Below, one piece after another: positions 57,211 to 64,000 of a stretch of DNA of 64,000 nt (the first letter of the stretch is position 1; each line of letters begins with the position of its first letter). The stretch spans positions 1-64,000 of the forward strand of contig MJGA01000011.1 of the NCBI GenBank assembly GCA_001910725.1. Direction: 5' to 3'. The DNA comes from Phanerodontia chrysosporium (lineage: Eukaryota; Basidiomycota; Agaricomycetes; Polyporales; Phanerochaetaceae). The translations under genes were made by a program, and so were the position numbers. The notes beneath the pieces were generated by a model that was given only the letters and a program-made list of their open reading frames with translations, was not told the origin of the DNA and ran no database searches.

Positions 57211-60200
57211 TAGTGTTGCCACGGCTTGGCTAGGCGTGGCTGTGACTCGGCTCGTGATGGCGTTGCCATTTTTGGATCAGCCGGGTCGAGCCGAGCCATG
57301 CGACGAGCCATGACTACGGGCGGCTATGGCTGAGCCGCGGCGTTAGCCGGCGCTCCGTTCCCAAAAGCGGCAGGTAGTTCACACGGAGACCGCAAAATGC
57401 ATGTATTATGAGAAATTTCAAGACAAAGACTGTTCAAATGACTTCAGATCTTCAGGAGACTCTCGAGCCCGCATCTCTAAGTCCTCTGTTTCCTCCTTCT
57501 TTGTTAGGCCAGAGGTAAAATTGAGAGAATGCCCCTTCTTGTACCGAAATTTGAGGAGTTGCAGACTTTCCATGAGTTCCGGACTGATTCGATTGCGGCG
57601 GTCTGTAACAGTCATCTTCCCAGATGAGAATACGCGTTCACAAGGCACAGATGAGGCCTGAACAGGTAGCAGGTCCACTGCAATGGCATAAATTGTGGGA
57701 TATTTCTCCTGCGCAGTCTGAAAGCCCAAAAAATAATCAGTATAAATCGGAGTAATTGCGAGAGAAATGCAAAAAAAAAGTATACAAGCATAACAGACTC
57801 ACACTCCAGTAGCCAAGTACACTGTTGCGAGTTTCCTGAGGTTCTGAATTGTATCTGCCCCATTCAGCCTCAACTGATGATAAATTAGAGGTGGTATCCT
57901 CAATTTCATCATCGTCGCTGCTGAACAAAGTCTCATATGCCTCGTCCATAGCCGTGCGCTGAACTGAGGTGCGCTTCTGAGCAGGAGCAGTAGGCATGGT
58001 AGCACGATATTTATGCATCTGCCAAGGAAACTATAGATTAAATTTTTCAAATAGTGAAATTGCGCACCTCTGCCAGGAATATAGCCTCTGCGGTATTTGC
58101 CTGCTTGGGTAAATGATCTTTGAACCACTTATGCTTGTACCGTGGATTAATAACTAATGTAAAGTTAGAACGGATACCTCTGGCATAATACTGACACATA
58201 CTGGTGGCAAGAGTATATGCATTGCTCGCTTGATTATATTCCTCATATTCTCCAAGCTTGTCAAGACCATGCTGTACAATAGCAGCAGTCTGTGGCCTTT
58301 TTTCCTGCATCTGCCTCCACTTGTTCTGTAGGCTATTGAATGCAGGGAGTGTGTTGACCAATGTTGGAGTTTTCTCTCCAGAAAGAAGCTGCTGGAATGC
58401 ATGCGGAATCTATTTTGAAGATTAATGCCAAAATAAATGCTATTAAAAATGTGTTACCTTGAGAATCTCAAGGAAAAGCTGTAGAGCCTCCCACTCCAGA
58501 CTGTGAAGAGCAAATTTCTGAAGATCACGAAATTCAGCACCAGTGAGGAATTTATTGATGGCCTAAATTGTGAATTAGTATAAGAGTGCAATAAATTTGT
58601 GAAAAATTACATTGCGCAACAAGACTGCTCGTTCAATCATGAGAAATGTTGAGGACCATCGAGTTTCAACATCCCTCAATAACTGAAGAACAGAATCATC
58701 AAGTGACTTTTGAATATCTGCGAAGTGCTGGCGTCGTAAAGCAGATGCACGAATCTAAAATATTGAACTATTTAGGGGGCAAATTCCTAATGATAGCCTA
58801 TCACTTACACTTCGGATAAGGGCCCGCAATGTAGCTATAGGGTCTCGTTGAATAGCCTCTAGCAAGTTCTTTGGTTTGGCCTTTCCAGGCTCAAAATCTG
58901 CTGCAAGCTCATTCGAGTAGTCCATGTTAGTCATGGCCTTGAGTACACTTTGACAGGCAAGATTGACAATATGGGGAAAACAGCTGATAATAGTTGAGTA
59001 GAAATTCACTTTGCGATCACTGAAAGAAAGCGCACCGAATGCGTTGTTGCGACTTGTTGAAGGGAATCTTGCGAGCGTAGAGAGACTCTTCAAGTGCTTC
59101 CATGAATGTGTCATTATTGCTCGCATTATCCATTGTGATCCAGCCAAGCTGTATTTATTGTAAATTTTAGCGAATTTATTTTGATATAAATGTGAAATTA
59201 GTGAAACTGAATAACATACCTTATGAGTAATAGAGATGCGATCTGTGATATGCAAAAATGCTGCTGCAAGATGCTCTCCTGTATGGCGAGTGGGTACGTG
59301 ATGAAAGCCAATCAGATCAGAACGCAGCACAAATTGTGTTTGTGGACCATTGGCTGTCATTTCAGTGACAAGCTCTAGCCAATGGGCAGTAACAGCCATG
59401 TATGGCACTAGGTTAGGGTCTGACCATAGATCCATAGTGCAGGAGATCTTGCTGGCAGAGTTCTGGAATATTTTAAGTAATTTTTAATCACTTTTTTGCG
59501 GTACTTACCTGCATTTCTTGCTTGAGCTGTTGCAAATATTCATCAAGCGCCTGAGTTACTCTTGTCCGTATGGTTGTACGCTTAGGGATATCTGCTTCAC
59601 GTAGCTCTGAGCGCAAGAGCAGGAAAATTTTGCGAAGCTTGGGGTTCTCCACAATGCTTAAAGGCTATATGATTTTCTTTAGTTTTAACAGAAGTTAAAT
59701 CATTAAAAATCAATATAAAGACATACCTGATCGTCACTGACAATCCATTCAACTAGGTAGTCGACAAAAAGCTCTTTGTCAAAGGCGGGGCGCTTCTCAT
59801 CTCCGTGCTCAGCAGAGTTAGCAGTTGCTTGGCCCTGAGCTCGGCGCCATGCTGCAACTTTCGCAGCAACACCCTGAGCCTTGATTGTGATGTTTGCAGC
59901 ATCACATGCTGGCACCCAGTCGTCGATGTGGCTATCGCAGAAGTGCCTACGATAGTTGTCAGTGCTGGCATTGATCCAAGTTGTTACACGATGCGTTGAA
60001 TCTTGTTGCTGCAGTAATCTGCAAAAATAGTTTATTAAGTGTGCAAAAATAATCCAGCAAATACGTACAAGCAAAACTTGCATTGTTTACGGTTTGTGCC
60101 TTCAGGAATCTCAACAAAACGCCATACATCATCTGCCTGCTTGCGCCTACGGCCACCAGCTGGTTTATGTGGTGATGCTTTCTGGCGCTGACCTGCAATA

Positions 60201-60997
60201 GGTGTGTTCGGAGTGCCTGAAGGGTGACGAAGGGGGGCAAGTGATGGCAAAGGAGCAGCAGCTTGCCCTGTAGCAGGTGTAGGACTGTCTGGTGCACTCT
60301 GCTCGCTATCACTTGGAACAGCAGCACGATAGTCAATATATTCAGCATTTTTATCATATCTATTCAATCAAGGCATTGAGCAATGTTCTATAAGCTTCAA
60401 ATATCACACACCTATTTCTTGAGGCATGTTGCCTGCTTGGATCGAATCGGATTGGCCGCTTGACTGGTGTAGGTGTCATGTGGGAGACCTGCTCTGCAAC
60501 AGCAGCAAGCTGACTTTGTTCAGCTCTTGCCCTTATTGTACGCCTTGTCAAAGGGGTAGCAATGACTGGCTCAACAGAGGCAGCACCTGCTGGCTCTAAT
60601 GCACCATTAGTACAAGCTGTTCAAGATCAAAAGTGTAGTGGACGCACCTGAAAGCTGCCACTGCGTCATAACAGCACCTGTCTCAAATTCAATGTGCTTT
60701 CTAGTTTGTTTACGCTTTGCTGGAGTCTTTCGGGGGGTTTCTGCAGACCGTTTCTTGCCTGCAGCTGCAGGAGGGGCAGCGGAGGGCTGAGATGGGCGGC
60801 GTGGCATGGTGGCAGGAAGGCTGACGCGGCACCTGCCATTTTGGGAGAGCTGAGCTGGCTTGAAGCCACAGCCGAGCCGCGTCACGCCAGAGCCACGCTG
60901 CAAAAGCGCCGGGAGCCATTTGGGCGGCTTGGCGCAGCTGCCACGTGGCTTGGCTTGAGCGGCGGGCGGCTATTGAGCCGAGCCAACGGCAACACTA
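57211..60997 (-). mobile_element. hAT DNA transposon
   Basis: The element is 3,787 bp. The ends read TAGTGTTGCC in inverted orientation, with similarity continuing imperfectly (GGCT...GGCT). It is flanked by the 8-bp TSD TTCCGCAC (57203-57210, 60998-61005), typical of hAT elements. The interior is clearly more AT-rich than its host surroundings, especially in introns. It carries one 13-exon transposase gene on the minus strand and lies within the last codons of the DUF2235 gene, in the same orientation. Confidence 0.95.
57418..60807 (-). CDS. hAT transposase
   Basis: Thirteen exons (60648-60807, 60412-60595, 60069-60359, 59727-60018, 59509-59664, 59220-59462, 59036-59148, 58809-58983, 58611-58754, 58458-58562, 58068-58409, 57803-58018, 57418-57717) join in frame to 906 residues with GT-AG borders throughout. 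A BED-type zinc finger is split across exons 3-4 (DVWRFVEIPEGTNRKQCKFC...RRHFCDSH). The RNase H core has CTMDLWSDPNLVPYMAVTAHW (Asp), LGWITMDNASNND (Asp), RCFPHIVNLACQ and VETRWSSTFLMIERA. The C-terminal dimerisation region has LPVQASSVPCERVFSSGKMTVTD and ISPELMESLQLLKF. No break was found, so it may be functional. The start at 60807 precedes a basic, Pro-rich N-terminus. Confidence 0.92.
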
Positions 60998-63028
60998 TTC
61001 CGCACCGCCTCGTCGCTGAACGGCCTCCCGCGATACCGCGCCTTCGGGACGTACGCTCGCTCGACGACTCTGTCATGCTCCCAATCGACCTCGCGCCGCG
61101 CGTCCATGCGCACGGCGACGCTCTGGTGCACGTGCACACGCTCTCCCGCGCCCGCGCCCACGGGCACCGGCACGTCGCGTCCGCGGCCCCAGTTCGCGAC
61201 CGGCGCACTCTGCCACGTGTTGTCCGCCGCCTGCGTGCGCTGTGTCAGCCGCACGACCTCGAGGAGCCACCACGCCGGCGCGAGCACGAGCTGGTCGTAC
61301 AGCGGACACAGCGCGTCCGCGAGGTCCTCCTCCGCCTCGCTCAGCACGCCCGGCGCCGCTCCCCGCAGCCGCGCCATCGTCGTCACCCGCGGGGCCTCCG
61401 CCGGCGCACAGGGCGGCGGAGGCGCCTTGCTCCCGCGGAGCGTCGGCTCGTCCACCAGCGTCTTGCCCGAGTCGGTGCGCGCGTGCATCGGCGGCGCGGC
61501 GGCGGAGAGGCTGGCAGTGTACGCGGCCATCACCGCAGCGTACGCCTCGTCGCTGACGATGTCCGCGGGCTGCAGCGGCGCGGGGCGCGGCTGCACGACG
61601 GGGAAGAGCGTCGCGGGGTCGAGGCCGACGTTCCGGAGGAGCTCAGTGTGGAAGCGGATGCCGGTGCCCGCGAGGAAGCACTGGCGGATCATCCACCGCA
61701 GCGGGATGCGCGCGAGGTTGTGCCGGCTGTCGTTCGGCACGGACCCGCCGCCGACGTCGCAGTGGCATCCCGCGAACCAGACCTCGAGCACGTCCGTCTC
61801 CTGCACGGCGCCGCCCGCCGCGGCCGCGTAGTCCTGGCGGTCGTGCTGCCAGTCGTGCAGGTCTTCGTCGTCGCTGCTGACGCTGCCGTCCTCGCGCCTG
61901 CGCTTCATCGTCGCGTTCCACGAGTCGTACATTTTGCGCATCTTTGCGGCGACGCTCGTCTCCGTGGCCGCGACGGCGGTCTGCGCCTGTGGTTTCGGCA
62001 TCTCTCCGGGCTGCACGCCGAGCTGCGCCTCCTCCTTCGTCGGACGGTTGTACAGGTTGGCCTTGAACTTGGCCCGGCGCTCGTCCAGTGAGACGGCGTG
62101 GCGGAAGTAGTGGATTGCGGTGTTTGACGAGACAAATGGTAGGCGCCGCGGAACAAGTCCGACGGAGCAGACGGTGTCCCTGAGGCAGCAAAGCGGCACA
62201 TCAGCATGCTGGGTCCGGATGCGTTTGAAGAGCAGCACGCACCATACACCGACGAACTCGATGTCAACGTCAATCGAGAACGCCTTCTTGAAGGCGACGC
62301 TCTGCTTCCAGCCCGTCTCGTCGGTGCGCGTGAACATCTTGTACGCAAAGGGCACCTGCTGCGCGTTGCACGTCGGAAGCAGCCCGACCTTGTGTATCAT
62401 CCCGGCGAGCGACCGCGCGGTGTACGCACCGCGCGAGAACCCGAAGATGCAGATCTTGTCGCCGGCCTGGTCTGCAGCGGGGATCAGCATGGGTGCTCAG
62501 GCACGCGAAGCGTCTGGCTCACAGTTCTGCATGAGGAATTCATAGCCCTCTGTGAAGAAGCGACGACGTTTAGCCTGAGCTGTGGACCCAGCTGTCGAGG
62601 AGACGTACGCATCACATGGGCGTGCAGGTTCCATGCGATCGCCGTGTCAACGGTCTGTTCCAGCTTCGCCCAGAGCGGCGTGGCGATTTGAGGGATGGTG
62701 TAGGTGCCGATGCCGGCCTGGACGTGTGGAGTTGAGATTCAGGAACCTCGGGGGCTAGACACATGGAGCGCGCGCACCTGGTAGTAGACCATCTGCTGGG
62801 TGTGGTCATCCTTTTGGAGGAGCGTGAAGAACTGGATGACGTTCGAATTCTGCGTCCGGTGAGTGCCTGCACAGGAGTGGCATCATCGGCGAGCAGACTC
62901 ACATCGGCGTCGAACTGGTCGCCCGTGCCGTCAAAGCAGAGGACGAGGGTCCTGGGCTGCGGCTTGAGCGGGTCTGCCGGGGGTATGATACTCGGGAGGG
63001 TCGTCACGACGGGCGGGGGCAACGACAT
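60970..63028 (-). CDS. DUF2235 alpha/beta-hydrolase with transposon-derived C-terminus
   Basis: Six exons (62903-63028, 62778-62849, 62609-62717, 62523-62549, 62243-62471, 60970-62179) join in frame to 590 residues. The DUF2235 domain has LVLCFDGTGDQFDAD, IGTYTIP, the nucleophile motif FGFSRGAYTAR (Ser near 124), VGVWDTVCSVG, HAVSLDERRAKF and VWFAGCHCDVGGGS. Exon 4 is only 27 bases. The family is related to type VI secretion phospholipases such as Tle1; the role in fungi is unknown. The last nine residues (S-V-A-V-G-S-A-Q after N) and the stop come from the hAT end; the original tail is stranded at 57181-57210. The start was chosen downstream of a TATA box. Confidence 0.9.
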
Positions 63029-63088
63029 GGCTCGCAAGAGATGGAGAGCTGGCCTGTGGGAAACCTGGACGGCAGGCGAGGACATGTG

Positions 63089-63098
63089 TTATATATCA
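63089..63098 (-). promoter_or_regulatory. TATA box of the DUF2235 gene
   Basis: On the minus strand the sequence reads TGATATATAA, 60 bp before the ATG at 63028. An in-frame ATG at 63085 is too close to it to be the start, which decides the start codon. Confidence 0.55.
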
Positions 63099-63099
63099 G

Positions 63100-63890
63100 G
63101 AGGCGGCCATCTCATCTTCTTGCGTCTTCCATTCGGCGACTTGGCTGGCGATTCTACGTTTGGTGTAGGCTGTCCGGGCTGTAGGCACCCATGTCGGGGC
63201 GAATCAGCGCCGACGACGTCCGTGGACAGATTGCATCTGCGTGGGGCGCTGCGCGCGCGACGACGAGTCCGTTGCAGCCTGTGCTGCCGCCCACGTTTGC
63301 GACAGGGTCGTGTTCGAGCACGAGAATCGTTTCTCGCGATAATCCAGCGTTCGTGGGATACGGTCGAGAAGAAGGAGCGCCTCAGTCCAATCGCCGCTGT
63401 TTTCTGGCGTCGTCCACGTGGTGAGATGTGCCCTCAGTCTTTGGAAACCATGATACGACTCTGGCATGTTCCTCCTCCCCTGCGATCGCCGTCCATTCGG
63501 TCCACCTTCGGACGCTCCGTCTCCATTGCGTTTGCGGGTTCATCGAGTCTCGCTGAGATCGTACGGCTGCTACCGCTCGACTGACGCCAACACTGGTGTG
63601 TGGGGCTGTGGGCCGGCCTAGTCTCGAGCTACGTAAAATGGGCGTCCCCATTCCGGAAGATAATTCTGCGACTTGGCGGACGGGAGCATGCTCATTGCCG
63701 CTGTGCGCTCCTGGCCACGAGCGGGACGCCTTCCCCTCTTCAGAGGCCATCGGTCGGCGTGTGGCCTTCTGCCGTCGACTACGAGCGGCATAGCCTGAAA
63801 CCAAGCCGGGGTGCCCATCTGCGTTGAATGCGCCCAGAGAAATTCAAGCCATGAAGTGACGAAGGGCGTGATGGGCTTACGTTCGCGAGC
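63100..63890. other. intergenic, no gene supported
   Basis: Short overlapping frames lie on both strands. One on the minus strand (63204-63467) has a less biased composition (EALLLLDRIPRTLDYREKRF) and might be an exon, but I could not connect it to anything. Confidence 0.4.
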
Positions 63891-63897
63891 CACTCAC

Positions 63898-64000
63898 TAG
63901 CTCTCCCGTGGGGTCTGGGCAAAAATAGCTTTCATTCTCCTCTGCATATCATTGATGAGCCTGCACGTCCGGCGCACCGCGAAGGCGGCTTGACCCCTGT
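63898..64000 (-). CDS. possible exon of a gene entering from the right
   Basis: One minus-strand frame from the window edge has ordinary protein composition (AFAVRRTCRLINDMQRRM, then KAIFAQTPRES). It reaches a stop TAG that overlaps a strong GTGAGT donor at 63897-63892. Either a C-terminus or an internal exon is possible. The family is not recognised. Confidence 0.3.

Noticed and set aside
1..64000. tRNA, rRNA and CRISPR features
   Set aside because: No B-box with a matching A-box and cloverleaf arms, no rRNA-like sequence and no spaced identical repeats were found by eye. The iMet-like sequence at 10843 is the retrotransposon primer site.

Overview
The window looks like nuclear DNA of an Agaricomycete fungus, probably a polypore. 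The evidence is short GT-AG introns (mostly 48-67 bp), GC-rich host DNA, and gene families typical of mushrooms: KDZ and Plavaka transposases, a FunK1 kinase, a DUF6532 protein, a DUF2235 hydrolase and F-box-like proteins. The placement in polypores is inference. No tRNA, rRNA or CRISPR array was seen.

Most of the 64 kb is accessory DNA shaped by four different transposable elements, each with recognisable ends and target-site duplications (TSDs). (1) A Ty1/copia retrotransposon at 4986-11144 (minus strand) has 290-bp LTRs differing at one base, a 5-bp TSD (CTCAT), a primer-binding site matching the anticodon arm of initiator tRNA-Met, and several frameshifts in gag-pol. (2) An 11.4-kb KDZ (Kyakuja/Dileera/Zisupton-type) DNA transposon at 33291-44726 has identical 352-bp inverted repeats, an 8-bp TSD (GAGCAGTC), a nine-exon transposase and two further genes. 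(3) A 6.0-kb Plavaka transposon at 46773-52779 carries a transposase and a divergently transcribed DUF6532 gene. (4) A 3.8-kb hAT transposon at 57211-60997 has an 8-bp TSD (TTCCGCAC) and a 13-exon transposase that is open throughout.

Host genes, left to right: a partial gene at the left edge; two tandem paralogs of an unrecognised family (2741-3470 and 11288-11997), now separated by the copia element; an intact concentrative nucleoside transporter (14094-16543); an F-box-like gene (16976-18281); a FunK1 kinase (54022-56863); and a DUF2235 hydrolase (60970-63028) whose last codons were replaced by the hAT end.

The F-box region is unstable. A segment of about 3.5 kb (about 17250-20792) is duplicated at about 30537-33290 and continues at 44727-44956. 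The KDZ element lies inside this second copy, so the first copy preserves the empty target site. Further F-box relics lie at 45246-46048 and on both sides of the Plavaka element. Other oddities are an array at 24110-27240 of repeated exon-like modules bounded by splice signals, a decayed transporter fragment at 21078-21201, and minisatellites. The stretches 328-2740, 11998-14093, 20793-24100 and 27560-30530 hold no gene I can support.
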